The notes below the pieces were generated by a model. The model was not told where the DNA came from, ran no database searches, and saw nothing but the letters and a program-made list of their open reading frames with translations. DNA of 64,000 nucleotides from the NCBI RefSeq assembly GCF_039555335.1, contig NC_092637.1, positions 41,618,990 to 41,682,989 of the forward strand, written 5' to 3'. This DNA comes from Amphiura filiformis (taxonomy: Eukaryota > Echinodermata > Ophiuroidea > Amphilepidida > Amphiuridae). Positions within the stretch are counted from its first letter, which is position 1. Each line of letters opens with the position of its first letter. Both the position numbers and the translations under genes were made by a program. Positions 1 to 12,480 of this stretch are shown piece after piece.

Positions 1-3000
1 AAAATGTGATTTGTCATTCTTTTTTAAAGGAAGAGAGGGAATGCGAGTTTTTATTTCGTCTTTCAGTGAATTCCAAATTGTAGGTCCCTGGGTTTTGATT
101 GTATTTTTTGCAAGTTGGGTATTTGTTGTCGCGATGTAAAGGTCAAGGGCCTGTCTGGTCGCGTAATTATGGACATCAGAATTGGTTATAAACTGATTAT
201 TTGGTAAGTCGTGTGGGAGGAGGTCATGGTGGTAACGATACATATGAGTTGCAAGCTGAAAAGTGTAGATATCACGGATTTTAATTTTTTAAAGGAAATG
301 AAAAGAGGAGTTGTATGATCCAGCCAAAGGGAATAAGTACAAGTTCTGATGATTTTTTTTTGCATGATTAAGATGGATTCTAGATTACTATTATTTTTGT
401 CACCCCATACCAGAGTACAATAGGATAAGTATGGTAGGACCAAAGTGTTATACAATGTTTGGAGGGAATCCTGGTTTAAGAAGGGGCTGACTTTTCTAAT
501 TATACCATTATACTTTGAGACTATTTTAGAAATATGGGAGGTATGGGTCTTCCATGAAAGGTTGTTGTCAATTACGATTCCTAGAAATTTAGTTACTTCA
601 ACTTTTTCAATATGTTTATTGTCAATTTCAATGTTAAAATTTTGGTCAGGTTTATTGCTATATTTATTTTTAAAGATCATGAAGTTAGTTTTATCTATAT
701 TTAATGAAAGTTTATTTAGTTTAAACCAGTTCGAAATTTTCTTAAGCTCTATATTAATTATTTTTTCTAATTGTTCAGGGTCTTTGTGGGAAAAAAGAAT
801 ATTAGTGTCGTCAGCAAAAATAATAAAATGGGATGAAGGTGATGAGAGTGGGAGGTCGTTTATATATAAAAGGAATAAAAGTGGTCCAAGGATTGATCCC
901 TGGGGGACACCGCAAATTATATCACCTTCAGCAGATTTTTGATGGTTATAAACTACATATTGTTTTCTTTCTGAAAGATAGTTTTTTATCCAGAGATTGG
1001 CAAGACCTCTGATACCGTAACTATTTAGTTTGTGGAGAAGGATATCATGGTTGAGGGTATCAAAGGCCTTGCTTAGGTCTAGGAATATTCCAAGACTATG
1101 GAGTTTTCATCTAGTACACTGGTAATTTTGCAATAAAGATCATTGATTGCCATATACGTGGACCTGTTTGGTCTGAAACCATATTGGTGGGAGCTCAAAA
1201 TATTATTTTTATCAATGAAGTCAAAAAGCCGGGTGTAAATTATTTTTTCAAGTATTTTCGAGACAGCAGGTAATATTGAAATTGGCCTATAGTTACTACA
1301 AATCTGATTATCACCCGATTTAAAAATTGGAATTACTTTGGCGATTTTGGTAGGGATGGGACAATGCCCGTTATTAGGGATCCATTAAATATATGTGTGA
1401 TAACGGGGGCTATTTCATTGATTATTATTTTGAGTAGTTTAGTACTTATATTATCAAAGCCACTGCTGTTGCTATCCTTAAGTTTTTTAGTAATATTAAT
1501 TATTTCCTCGGGAGATGTTGGGTTTAAGAAAATACTGTTATGTTGATTTATTGAATTTAGTGGAGAAATGTAGTCATCGTCGGGAGTAGTTATTTTATTA
1601 GCTAATTTGGTGCCTATGTTGGTAAAAAAGGTATTGAAGTTATCGGCTATTTCAGTTGAATCGGTAATTTTGTTGCCATCTTTATCTTTAAAGAAATCAG
1701 GTAATTTGAACGCCTGTTTCTACCTAAAAGATTATTTAATGTTTTCAAGTTTCCTTCATATTAAATTTATTTGATTCAATTTGGGCGGTAATGTGGGATT
1801 TTTTGGCTGTACGAAGTAAGTTATTTAGTATATTTCTATATTTAGTATATTTTAGTTTATTTTCATCTGTAGGTTTAGTGATGTACTTTTTATATAATTT
1901 ATCTTTGGTTCTAATTGATTTAACAAGGCCTATGGTGATCCAGGGCTTACGTGGTGATTTACGTTTAGACATTTTAGTTGTTTTTATTGGGCAGTGGATA
2001 TCTAATAAGCTAGTGGTTTTATTAATGAATTTCGTGTAAGAGTTTTCGGGATTATCATCGTGGAGTACAAAATCCCAATTCACGAGTGATAAGGAGTTTT
2101 TAAAGCCTTTAATATTATTAGGTCTTAATTGCCTGGTTTGTTTTGTGGTGGGTTGAGAACTATTATCAAAACGAGGGCCTTTAACAGAAACAAAATTTGG
2201 GAAATGGTCGGAGAGGTCAGTAACCAAGTTACCAGAAGTTATTTGGTTATCGCCATCATTTGTGAAAATGTTATCGATTAGCGATATTGTGGTACCGTTC
2301 TTGGTTGTGTAAACTAGGGTGGGTCGATCAATGCAGGGGAAAAAAGAATAGGCGTACATAAGATTAACGAATGTGTTGACCTGATGGCTTTGGTCAAATT
2401 TTAAGAGATCAATATTAAAATCGCCTAGTATAAAACTTTTTTTCCTTTCATTTGAAATAGTGTTCAGGGTTGATTCTAGGTCAGAAATGAATTGATGGTA
2501 GTCGACATAGTCTGGTTTATAAATAATGCCAACGATTATATTTTTGTCAGGAATTTCGAGGAAAACAGAATCGCAGTCAGGGGCTTTTATTTTAAGGTCA
2601 GGTCTTTGAATGAAATTATGTTTAGAATGGATGAATAAGGACGCACCTCCGCCGGATCTTTCGGAGCGTAAACAGTCTATTCTGTCATAGTTGTCAAGAT
2701 CAATTAAATTGGACTCGTCAGTTGAATTGAACCAGGTTTCTGTAAAACCTATAATATCAAAATCATGATTCAGAATAGAAATATAGTCCACAATAGTATT
2801 TGCTTTTTTGTTTATGCTTCTAGTGTTGTGATGGAATAGTGAAAAATTATTTTGGCGGAGGGCACCTTCATTAATGATTGAGCTAGTATCATAGTATTTA
2901 CAGTCCCATTGTAGGTTATGGTCAATATTACAGGAGTTATCTGAAGTTTGGGATTGGGGATTGAGTACGCTGTTGAATTGGGATGGAATAAATTGGTGTT

Positions 3001-3028
3001 CCGACATAAAATTAGACAAATCGGACAT
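1..3028 (-). mobile_element. Decayed LINE (CR1/L2-like non-LTR retrotransposon), truncated by window edge
   Basis: Read on the - strand, this is one non-LTR retrotransposon: an apurinic-type endonuclease (3028-1745), then a reverse transcriptase, then a C-terminal region that runs off the left edge. In the RT part, GVPQGSILGP lies at about 884-915 and the catalytic FADD at 807-818. Between 680 and 190 comes KFLGIVIDNNLSW and YLSYCTLVWG, typical of the RT thumb and after. From 110 down to the edge a QGPTIWNSL-like segment is readable, usual near the C-terminus of CR1/L2/Rex-type elements. It is broken by at least three frameshifts (near 1745, near 1710 and in a T-rich run near 285), so no single ORF spans EN and RT. 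The clade is an inference from motif style. It would have used target-primed reverse transcription. Confidence 0.85.
1745..3028 (-). CDS. LINE endonuclease domain (N-terminal part of broken ORF2)
   Basis: This 427-residue reading frame is an exonuclease-endonuclease-phosphatase (APE-like) domain that would nick target DNA for the LINE. Visible active-site blocks are HHNTRSI (about residues 66-72, metal-binding Asn68), FTETWF (95-100, Glu97), LGDFNIDLL (201-209), LIDNIF (250-255) and LSDHFPNF (272-279, catalytic Asp274-His275). The first 60 residues show no domain I recognise. The frame stops after NMKET where one G appears lost, and the homologous frame continues on the other side toward the RT region. 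All key catalytic residues remain, but the ORF as a whole is dead. Confidence 0.85.
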   Translation of the reverse strand: MSDLSNFMSEHQFIPSQFNSVLNPQSQTSDNSCNIDHNLQWDCKYYDTSSIINEGALRQNNFSLFHHNTRSINKKANTIVDYISILNHDFDIIGFTETWFNSTDESNLIDLDNYDRIDCLRSERSGGGASLFIHSKHNFIQRPDLKIKAPDCDSVFLEIPDKNIIVGIIYKPDYVDYHQFISDLESTLNTISNERKKSFILGDFNIDLLKFDQSHQVNTFVNLMYAYSFFPCIDRPTLVYTTKNGTTISLIDNIFTNDGDNQITSGNLVTDLSDHFPNFVSVKGPRFDNSSQPTTKQTRQLRPNNIKGFKNSLSLVNWDFVLHDDNPENSYTKFINKTTSLLDIHCPIKTTKMSKRKSPRKPWITIGLVKSIRTKDKLYKKYITKPTDENKLKYTKYRNILNNLLRTAKKSHITAQIESNKFNMKET

Positions 3029-3517
3029 GGTGCAGACGGACAGAAAAAGTGCAGGCCGAAAATTAAATTAGATTAAAAATCTGTGAGGTGGCAAAACAGG
3101 ATTTGGTGGGTTGGAAAAGGAAGTTGATGTTGAGGGGAACATAGGAAGAAGATATGTGACAGTAACACTATAATACCATGAAGATATAATAAATTCATGG
3201 TAAAGTAATCAAAACATATAGTTTATGACAACCAGGTAATTATGGTAAACAGTATTTCAAGTCCCGTTTAAAAGAGACATTGTAGTAGGTATAAATGACA
3301 GTCCAGCTGTGAATAAAGGAGTGTATTTGTATGTAACTTCGAGTAGCACCGAATCGGTGAACAGTGAAGTGTGGATCAGAAAGTAACAATACATACATGT
3401 CAAACACCTAAGCTACAATGTCCTTTAAATAAAATGCATCAGTGTGACGGAACACCTGAAATGAATTAACACTATTGAAAAAAGTTGGTGATTGAAAAGA
3501 TGCAATACATATTGATG

Positions 3518-3845
3518 GATGACAGTTGAATAATACAAATCAGATGACCGGGACTAAAACCAATTATGTCATTCATGGAGTATGAGCTCTTACGAATACT
3601 AGTTGAATGAAAGTATAAAAGGTTTGAATGACGACAGATGAACAATACAAATCAGATGACCGGGAATAAAACCAATTATGTCATTCATGGAGTATGAGCT
3701 CTTACGAATACTAGTTGAATGAGGATACAACGGTTTGAATGATGACAATGATGATACAATTCAGATGACTGGGACTAAACCAATTATGTCATTTAAGGAG
3801 AATGGCCACTAACGAGTACTACTATGAATAATGGAAACAATTACT
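3518..3845. repeat. Three diverged tandem repeats of about 110 bp
   Basis: Three copies start near 3518, 3637 and 3749. Each contains ATACAAATCAGATGACCGGG (or a close variant), then CCAATTATGTCATTCATGG and TACGAATACTAGTTGAATGA. The first two copies are close and the third is more diverged and shorter. Function unknown. Confidence 0.85.
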
Positions 3846-4079
3846 TAATCATCATGTTGAAAGATGATGGTACGATGAGGTCAAGCTGTGTATAGTAGTA
3901 CAGACCTATACATTAGATGTACAATTATGAGAACACATAAGCATATTGGTATAAAAAAACGATATAGATCATGATATCGTGAGCAGAGCCGAACTTGTCA
4001 ATATAGCATAATAAAGCTGGATGGGTACTATATGCTATCAAAGTTCAAGAGACACTGGTTTGCAACAATAATAGTAATG

Positions 4080-5160
4080 AAGACAATGCAATATTTGTAA
4101 AATGGAGAGCAAATCCCATAGATGATACAGATCCTCTCAATCCCACATTTAGTGATAGCAAAAAACATTACTTATAGTAATGTAAGGAATGCAATGGGAG
4201 AAATATGTAGGACGAATTGACCCCCTGTGCACAGCTTTAGGACTTGAACGCATCAAGGAATGAAAAAATTAAGGAATTGCACCTACAGGTAGAAGCTGGA
4301 CAGGTCAGCATGTGCACAAAGATCAATTACCATTTCACATTATCACAACGCTTCGGTGATAAGTGCTTTTATTATTCAATCAGATAGCAAAAACTGTTAA
4401 CAAATTTAAACATGTTATGTGGCTTACATTAAGGTATACATTGATTAAATACCGTGAATAGAATATTTATAACCTTAATATGGTGTTATATATGAATGTT
4501 TAAAAAAAAAGACATACTATCATAAGAGATGGTACTTTAATATTATATCATCAATGGATGGCATGATTTGTGAAAAAGTTGACCCCTGTACACCGCATTC
4601 AGCAAAGAAAAGATAAATAAACATGTCAGCAAGAGAACCAAGGGAGTGCACGTGCTGACTGACTGAGAAAACACGATGTGTGTACAGATGATCAATATCC
4701 CCACATTGATCTAATCAGAACTTGTAATTAAACAAACAAAAAATAATTATGACAGATCTATATTTATAAAATGATGAGCAGATCCCTTTGATGATATACA
4801 TCCTATCAATCACATAAAAATTGATGTCAGACATTACTTATAGTAATGAGAAAGAAATGAATTGAGGGGAAGTATGTGGGACGAATTGACCCCTTGTGCA
4901 CAACTTTGAGACTAGAACCCATCAAGGAATGGAAATCGACGGACTTGCACCTGCAGGAAGGAGCTGGGCAGGTCAGAGTGTGCACAAAGGACCAAATACC
5001 ATTTCCACGTTATCACAACGCTTCGGTGATAAGTGCATTTATTGAAAATAGTCAGATCACAAAATTGGAAACCATTAAAACATATTATGGTAACACGATA
5101 AAGTATGAGTTGATTAAATACCGTGAATATAATAATTTATACCACTTAATATGATGTCGT
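4080..5160. repeat. Diverged direct repeats with a conserved hairpin core
   Basis: Blocks at about 4098-4480 and 4770-5160 align over most of their length: GACGAATTGACCCC, GTGCACA, CATCAAGGAATG, ATTATCACAACGCTTCGG and TTGATTAAATACCGTGAAT recur in order. A third, poorer copy lies between them (TTGACCCCTGTACACC near 4579). Both good copies keep the inverted repeat TTATCAC / GTGATAA around a 9-base loop (4340-4362 and 5010-5032). Confidence 0.8.
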
Positions 5161-5409
5161 AAAATAAGCAGCCAATGGTCTCCAGAACATAATATCAAAA
5201 GCAATTGTTCAATATTACATGCAACTATTACATATTATAACAATTATAATGGTTTAAAAAAAAACACGAGTAAAGTATCTTAATACACTAACATGATATT
5301 GTGATTAAAGCACCCAGTAATCTTCGAGAACAAAGATGGTACAACAGTACTAGATACTAGTGAGTTTCAAGACACAAAATTATTTACATCAATAATATGA
5401 AGGCAAGCA

Positions 5410-5621
5410 ATGGCACGGCTTGATATACCAGTGTCTGGATGAACCTGCTTCAACACCTTGTAGATGTAGATACCGTAGCTTTCCTTTCTGCGCCTACGTC
5501 TTTTACCAGCAACCCGGCTGGGCGACCCCGAGCCTTTCCTGCTTTCTTCGCACCTTTACCACTTGCTTTGGGAGACATGTTTACGCACTAGAGTCAGACA
5601 CTAGAATGATTGCGTGGAAGT
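5410..5621 (-). pseudogene. H2B: Truncated histone H2B fragment at left array edge
   Basis: This matches the H2B gene of the array from codon 57 back to the start codon (5576-5578) and then about 40 bp of 5' leader, including the cap-like CATTCTAG. The 3' half of the gene is missing and 5409 leftward is unrelated sequence. One C is missing in the run at the AGCAACCCGGCTGGG stretch, so even the remaining codons are out of frame. Homology ends at about 5621 in a (TTAG)n run, so the TATA box and octamer are also lost. It is a dead end-fragment of the array. Confidence 0.9.
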
Positions 5622-5644
5622 TAGTTAGTTAGTTAGTTAGTTAG
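5618..5644. repeat. (TTAG)n tetranucleotide run
   Basis: About six TTAG copies sit exactly where homology to the H2B leader ends, so they mark the breakpoint. They are not a TTAGGG telomere repeat. Confidence 0.9.
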
Positions 5645-5922
5645 GTTCGCTCTCGTAGGAGCACAGGGTCACTGCTTAAAAAGCATGTCCCTCTGGGTGC
5701 AAAAAAAAACTGTTCAAAAAGAACAGGAACTGGGTAACTTTTGGTCGCTGTATAAGCCGACCCACTCTGGTTGGTCAATCTGAAGTGACTTGAAGACTTG
5801 TGTTTCAACGTAGCCCCTGTGGCAGCCATGTAAGGCGCGTATCGGTTTTATACTAGCTCGCACTAGTCCGAGTCGTCAGTTCCCTTATAGCAAACTGCCA
5901 AGTCTTGTGAATAGTAAATTAT
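5645..5922. other. Unassigned sequence between H2B fragment and gap
   Basis: This stretch does not match any part of the histone unit. It contains a CTGTATAAGCC TATA-like string and a GGTTGGTCAAT near 5750-5780, so a promoter is conceivable, but no supported reading frame follows before the gap. Confidence 0.4.
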
Positions 5923-6123
5923 NNNNNNNNNNNNNNNNNNNNNNNNNNNNNNNNNNNNNNNNNNNNNNNNNNNNNNNNNNNNNNNNNNNNNNNNNNNNNN
6001 NNNNNNNNNNNNNNNNNNNNNNNNNNNNNNNNNNNNNNNNNNNNNNNNNNNNNNNNNNNNNNNNNNNNNNNNNNNNNNNNNNNNNNNNNNNNNNNNNNNN
6101 NNNNNNNNNNNNNNNNNNNNNNN
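5923..6123. other. Assembly gap (run of N)
   Basis: 201 unknown bases. The array resumes on the right within the H2A-H1 spacer, so the true content and size between the H2B fragment and unit 1 are not known. Confidence 1.
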
Positions 6124-6156
6124 AAAGGACCATTATCTCATTTTGGAAAATGTGGT

Positions 6157-6172
6157 GGCTCTGAAAAGAGCC
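6157..6172 (-). promoter_or_regulatory. Histone 3' stem-loop, H1 unit 1
   Basis: RNA sense GGCTCTTTTCAGAGCC: six-base-pair stem, four-base loop, flanked by CAAAC and ACCAC as SLBP requires. An AT/purine-rich histone downstream element for U7 snRNA follows (toward 6140). SLBP and U7 snRNP cleave the mRNA between them. Confidence 0.97.
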
Positions 6173-6202
6173 GTTTGTTTTTGACACTGCGGTGACACAG
6201 GT

Positions 6203-6822
6203 TTACTTCTTCTTGGGTGCTGTCTTCTTTGTCTTCGTGGCAGTCTTCTTCTTAACAGGTGTTTTTTCTTTGCTGGCTTCTTTGTCGCTGCTTTCTTCGC
6301 TGGCTTTGCAGTCTTCTTTGGTGTGACTTTCTTAGCGGCTTTCTTTGTAGACTTCTTCTTCGTTGTCGTCTTCTTGACAGTCTTCTTTGTTGCTGCTGTC
6401 TTCTTTGCCTTTGCTGCCTCCTTCTTTGCCTTCAGCTTAGCTGCTTTCTTGACCTTCGCTGCCTCTCTTTTCTCCTTCTTCTTTTCGGCGGCTGCCTTCT
6501 TGCGTGCTGCTGCTTTAGCCTTAATCGCCTTTTCCTTTTCTGCGTCAGCTTTCTTGGTTCCCAGTTTGAAAGAACCACTGGCTCCCTGTCCTTTTACCTG
6601 GACCAGGCTGCCCTTGGTTACACAAGACTTCAAGGCTTTGTTGATGTGCGAGTTCAGCTTCTCAATGTCGCACTTGTAGTTTGCAGCGATGTATTTCTTG
6701 ATGGCTGAAACAGACGACCCTTTCTTTTCTTTCAGAGCACCGACGGCGGCGACGACCATGTCAGGACATGGTGGATGAGCACGGGGCTTAGCGACCTTCT
6801 TGGTTTTCTGAGCAGTAGCCAT
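6203..6822 (-). pseudogene. H1: Histone H1, unit 1 (frameshifted in C-terminal tail)
   Basis: Linker histone that binds nucleosomes at the dyad and compacts chromatin. The intact version in this array has 205 residues: a short basic N-terminus (1-16), a winged-helix globular domain (about 17-90, with [20 protein letters not shown] and GSFKLGTKK), and a Lys/Ala-rich tail (91-205) of AKK/KKT-type repeats ending KTAPKKK. This copy has two extra T in the run at 6262-6267. The last roughly 20 residues are therefore out of frame and translation reads past the normal stop into the stem-loop. The globular domain and most of the tail are unaffected. It may be a consensus error in a homopolymer. Confidence 0.93.
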
Positions 6823-7020
6823 GGTTGACGATATGAGTATCTTGCACGTTTTTCAACTAGTGAAACAACAGTAATAAAGTACACGCTGTTGCGATGCGAC
6901 TTCTATATCATCATTGCGGACGTGCGTGAAATCGCCGGATTCGTGATCTCGTGCAGCGCCATTTTTGGTGCATTTCCCCTAAGCTGTGCTTGATGTCAAA
7001 CCAAAAATGCAATTTCTACA
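6823..7020 (-). promoter_or_regulatory. H1 promoter, unit 1
   Basis: Reading toward the ATG: CACGTCCGCAAT (6913-6924), TATA-like GATATAG (6903-6909) and a CTTTATTACTG start-like string near 6875. CACGTCCGC matches the HINFP/H4TF-2 type site and recurs, identical in 12 bases, in the H4 promoter. I did not see a clear AAACACA H1 box close by. Confidence 0.7.
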
Positions 7021-7635
7021 CAAATAAACCTTTCAGATTACTTTCAAATGACGGATACGTTTAGAGATAAATGTGCACAATCTTATTTTACACTTTGCGA
7101 CTATGCATCGGTTTATTTTCGCTAATGACAGAACGGATTGGTCGTGCATGTATTAAAATAACACCTATGTGACCCAACATTTTCATGATGTTTGCCCTGT
7201 CAAACAAAACTGTTACATACTCCCTTCACCATAATAAAAAACACGAGTTTATTCAACCAGAGGAACTTTAAATTGTTTTCAAATCCATGCGCTATGCTGC
7301 ATTTAGAGTTCCCAAAGGAGATGGTATAAAACACAACATGTATCTCCCCATCATCCCATCCGACAACTATTCTAGTATGGAACTTTTGATTTTATAAGCA
7401 CAACATTGACATGTGTGTACTTTCAGAAATGTAATAGGCCTAGTATAATAAGTGATTTTTCAAATTCCATGCCGTCTTACCGCCATGTTCTACCATATTG
7501 CTATATTTATCTGTATTATTCGTTTGTTTATTTGTTTACTTGATTTTCTATTTTTCTATTTACTCTATTTTTCTATTTACTTTATGTCTATTACTTTACT
7601 AACACATTGTCATCTCTCTTTTTTGAAGTTGTGGT

Positions 7636-7651
7636 GGCTCTGAAAAGAGCC
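7636..7651 (-). promoter_or_regulatory. Histone 3' stem-loop, H3 unit 1
   Basis: Perfect stem-loop; downstream element AAAAAAGAGAG. Confidence 0.97.
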
Positions 7652-7677
7652 GTTTGAATTTTGAAGAGTTTTTCCGC

Positions 7678-8260
<583 letters not shown>

Positions 8261-8694
8261 CAGCATGCATGCACGATAGATTTGGCATTGCTATTTTATA
8301 TTTTCGATAAACATGGCAGATATTTAGGCACAATTCAATATTCATGACAGAAATTAGCAAAGTTTACACCGACTTTGTGTCAACATTATTGTAAACATGA
8401 TAAGTACTCAAATGTGTAAAACAATTCATCAAAGTCGCCATCTATCATATGTTCATTTCATAATTATATAACAGCCAGCACTTTATTTTTTATTAAAGAA
8501 TATAATGTGCAGCAAATATAAGGATAACACAACTAGCTTATTATTTTGTCGGTTTCTGTTTCTTATCTTATGTTATGTTCAATTATTACTCTGTATTCAG
8601 TTAACTATCTATCTATTTATTAACGAATTCATTTATTTATATATTTACTTAGTTAATAAGACACAATTTCATTTCTCTTTTTGGAAGTAATGGT

Positions 8695-8710
8695 GGCTCT
8701 GAAAAGAGCC
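8695..8710 (-). promoter_or_regulatory. Histone 3' stem-loop, H4 unit 1
   Basis: Perfect stem-loop; downstream element CCAAAAAGAGAA. Confidence 0.97.
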
Positions 8711-8743
8711 GTTTGTTTTTAGGGAAGCGGTAGTTTCTTGAGT

Positions 8744-9160
<417 letters not shown>

Positions 9161-9756
9161 CACCTGTCGTAGAGGGCGAGTCGCAGAGGGCGAAACCCGA
9201 TCTCAAGTGTGTCTTCGTAATATGTCCACTGAATTATAAACGAAACGAGCGTTAATACTAACAGTAATACAAGTAATGCTAATGATAGATAAAAAAAAAG
9301 AAGAAGAAGAAGAAGAAGAAGAAAAAAGAAAAAAAAATCGTCGCAGATAAATTAAATTATGACATTTGGTTTGGCTTGTTCTTCGACTTACTTGCGTCTT
9401 ATATACTAAGTACGCACTTTTTCATGCTCTACATACATTGAATGATATTAACACTTACTAACAACTTGTAAAGAGCAGCGCCTACCCAAACTGAGGTGTT
9501 TCATACCCATCTTAATGTCAGATTTTGTGTCACCAACGATGTGCAATTAATTCTTTCACATATTTCACTCTATTCATCAAATTCATCTTCCAGTGTTTAA
9601 ACGTTATACAATCTTTATATCAATAATATGTTTGTATTGGTCTACTGATTTTATATAGTTTTATTGAATATTTGAACTAGTTTTATTGAATAAAAGCAAT
9701 GAAAGTCTTAACATATTTACAACACAATAATCATATCTCTTTTTGGAACTTGTGGT

Positions 9757-9772
9757 GGCTCTGAAAAGAGCC
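9757..9772 (-). promoter_or_regulatory. Histone 3' stem-loop, H2B unit 1
   Basis: Perfect stem-loop; downstream element CCAAAAAGAGAT. Confidence 0.97.
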
Positions 9773-9794
9773 GTTTGTTTTATGCAAAGCACAT

Positions 9795-10164
9795 TTACTT
9801 GGAGGTTGTATATTTGGTGACAGCCTTTGTGCCTTCGCTGACAGCGTGTTTGGCCAGCTCTCCAGGTAGAAGAAGGCGGACAGCGGTCTGTACCTCTCGG
9901 CTGCTGATCGTGGATTTCTTGTTGTAATTAGCTAGGCGAAGCTTCCCCGGCGATGCGCTCGAAGATGTCGTTGACGAAACTGTTCATGATGCTCATGGCA
10001 CGGCTTGATATACCAGTGTCTGGATGAACCTGCTTCAACACCTTGTAGATGTAGATACCGTAGCTTTCCTTTCTGCGCCTACGTCTTTTACCAGCAACCC
10101 CGGCTGGGCGACCCCGAGCCTTTCCTGCTTTCTTCGCACCTTTACCACTTGCTTTGGGAGACAT
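9795..10164 (-). pseudogene. H2B: Histone H2B, unit 1 (shared 2-bp deletion)
   Basis: The N-terminal tail and first half of the histone fold are normal (start at 10164, [20 protein letters not shown]). At about 9937-9941 GCGAAGCTT stands where the intact copy has GCGAGAAGCTT. The protein therefore ends as ...GEASPS-stop after 78 residues and loses the rest of helix 2, helix 3 and the C-terminal helix. All downstream codons up to VTKYTTSK are preserved out of frame, without further decay, which argues that the shift is very recent or an artefact. Confidence 0.94.
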
Positions 10165-11269
<1,105 letters not shown>

Positions 11270-11297
11270 ACTTCTGTCATTTTCCCCATAAACAAAC

Positions 11298-11313
11298 AGC
11301 TCTTTTCAGAGCC
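11298..11313 (+). promoter_or_regulatory. Histone 3' stem-loop, H2A unit 1
   Basis: AGCTCTTTTCAGAGCC: the first G of the stem is A, so the closing pair is A-C. Downstream element CAAAAAGAGAG. Confidence 0.95.
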
Positions 11314-11815
11314 ACCAAAACTCCAAAAAGAGAGATGATTGTGTTGTATACAAGATATAAATAAATATTAAGATAGTAAAAGTAAGGTCTTTAATACTAT
11401 AAGTAATAACTAGTCTTTATAAATAAATAAACAAACATTACTATTATATTACACGCGTCACAGTATAAAGTTAATAATGCCTATCGGTATTGTGATTTTT
11501 GTATCTAGTGTTGTTTGAACATGACTGTATCATATAGCAATTTGTGTTCAGTATGAAGAAATCAAGTATTTGCCACATAGTTGTTGTCATTTTATTTACA
11601 CTCTCCTTTTTACACATTCAGCGTCCGTCATTTTAGCTACTTACAATATTTTGCAAGACGAGATGAAGCTAAACACTTTCATTTCATGTTTCCCCCTGTC
11701 CTAATAATTACATATTGTTTACATATTGACTGACATTCATTTAATCTACGTTTGTTTTTATTACTACAGTGCTTTGACACTTAAAGGACCATTATCTCAT
11801 TTTGGAAAATGTGGT

Positions 11816-11831
11816 GGCTCTGAAAAGAGCC
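11816..11831 (-). promoter_or_regulatory. Histone 3' stem-loop, H1 unit 2
   Basis: Perfect stem-loop. Confidence 0.97.
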
Positions 11832-11862
11832 GTTTGTTTTTTGACACTGCGGTGACACAGGT

Positions 11863-12480
11863 TTACTTCTTCTTGGGTGCTGTCTTCTTTGTCTTCGTGG
11901 CAGTCTTCTTCTTAACAGGTGTTTTCTTTGCTGGCTTCTTTGTCGCTGCTTTCTTCGCTGGCTTTGCAGTCTTCTTTGGTGTGACTTTCTTAGCGGCTTT
12001 CTTTGTAGACTTCTTCTTCGTTGTCGTCTTCTTGACAGTCTTCTTTGTTGCTGCTGTCTTCTTTGCCTTTGCTGCCTCCTTCTTTGCCTTCAGCTTAGCT
12101 GCTTTCTTGACCTTCGCTGCCTCTCTTTTCTCCTTCTTCTTTTCGGCGGCTGCCTTCTTGCGTGCTGCTGCTTTAGCCTTAATCGCCTTTTCCTTTTCTG
12201 CGTCAGCTTTCTTGGTTCCCAGTTTGAAAGAACCACTGGCTCCCTGTCCTTTTACCTCGACCAGGCTGCCCTTGGTTACACAAGACTTCAAGGCTTTGTT
12301 GATGTGCGAGTTCAGCTTCTCAATGTCGCACTTGTAGTTTGCAGCGATGTATTTCTTGATGGCTGAAACAGACGACCCTTTCTTTTCTTTCAGAGCACCG
12401 ACGGCGGCGACGACCATGTCAGGACATGGTGGATGAGCACAGGGCTTAGCGACCTTCTTGGTTTTCTGAGCAGTAGCCAT
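11863..12480 (-). CDS. H1: Histone H1, unit 2
   Basis: Full-length, 205 residues. It differs from most copies by Cys14 for Arg (KPCAHPP), just before the globular domain, and by Glu75 for Gln near its C-terminal wing. Its 3' end converges on unit 1 H2A. Confidence 0.97.
   Translation of the reverse strand: MATAQKTKKVAKPCAHPPCPDMVVAAVGALKEKKGSSVSAIKKYIAANYKCDIEKLNSHINKALKSCVTKGSLVEVKGQGASGSFKLGTKKADAEKEKAIKAKAAARKKAAAEKKKEKREAAKVKKAAKLKAKKEAAKAKKTAATKKTVKKTTTKKKSTKKAAKKVTPKKTAKPAKKAATKKPAKKTPVKKKTATKTKKTAPKKK

Larger units (their letters stand above)
3029..5409. other. Non-coding left flank, possible LINE 5' region
   Basis: No gene is visible here. The stretch lies directly upstream of the LINE's first Met and is AT-rich. 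It is built largely of diverged direct repeats, listed separately. An upstream region of repeated monomers would fit a LINE 5' UTR promoter, but it could equally be unrelated repeats next to a truncated element. The 92-codon ORF at 4876-5154 lies within one diverged repeat copy and has no recognisable domain. Confidence 0.5.

Noticed and set aside
5641-5829. 62-codon frame and TATA-like string next to the gap
   Set aside because: No conserved domain, and the only ATG after the TATA-like string is followed at once by a stop.
7452-7643. 63-codon hydrophobic frame in the H1-H3 spacer, repeated in many units
   Set aside because: It lies in AT-rich spacer DNA conserved only because the whole unit is homogenised. 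Small indels remove it in units such as 4, 6 and 8, so it is not under selection.
9928-10164. 78-residue truncated H2B as a functional short histone or programmed frameshift
   Set aside because: The out-of-frame codons downstream encode a perfect H2B C-terminus and one unit is in frame. There is no slippery heptamer with a conserved structure, and a fold cut in helix 2 could not pair with H2A.
11726-12337. Long + strand frames opposite H1 (up to 203 codons, Phe/Leu/Ala-rich, membrane-like) in most units
   Set aside because: They are the antisense reading of the lysine/alanine-rich H1 tail. Their length is a by-product of H1 codon use, and they have no start context or 3' signal of their own.
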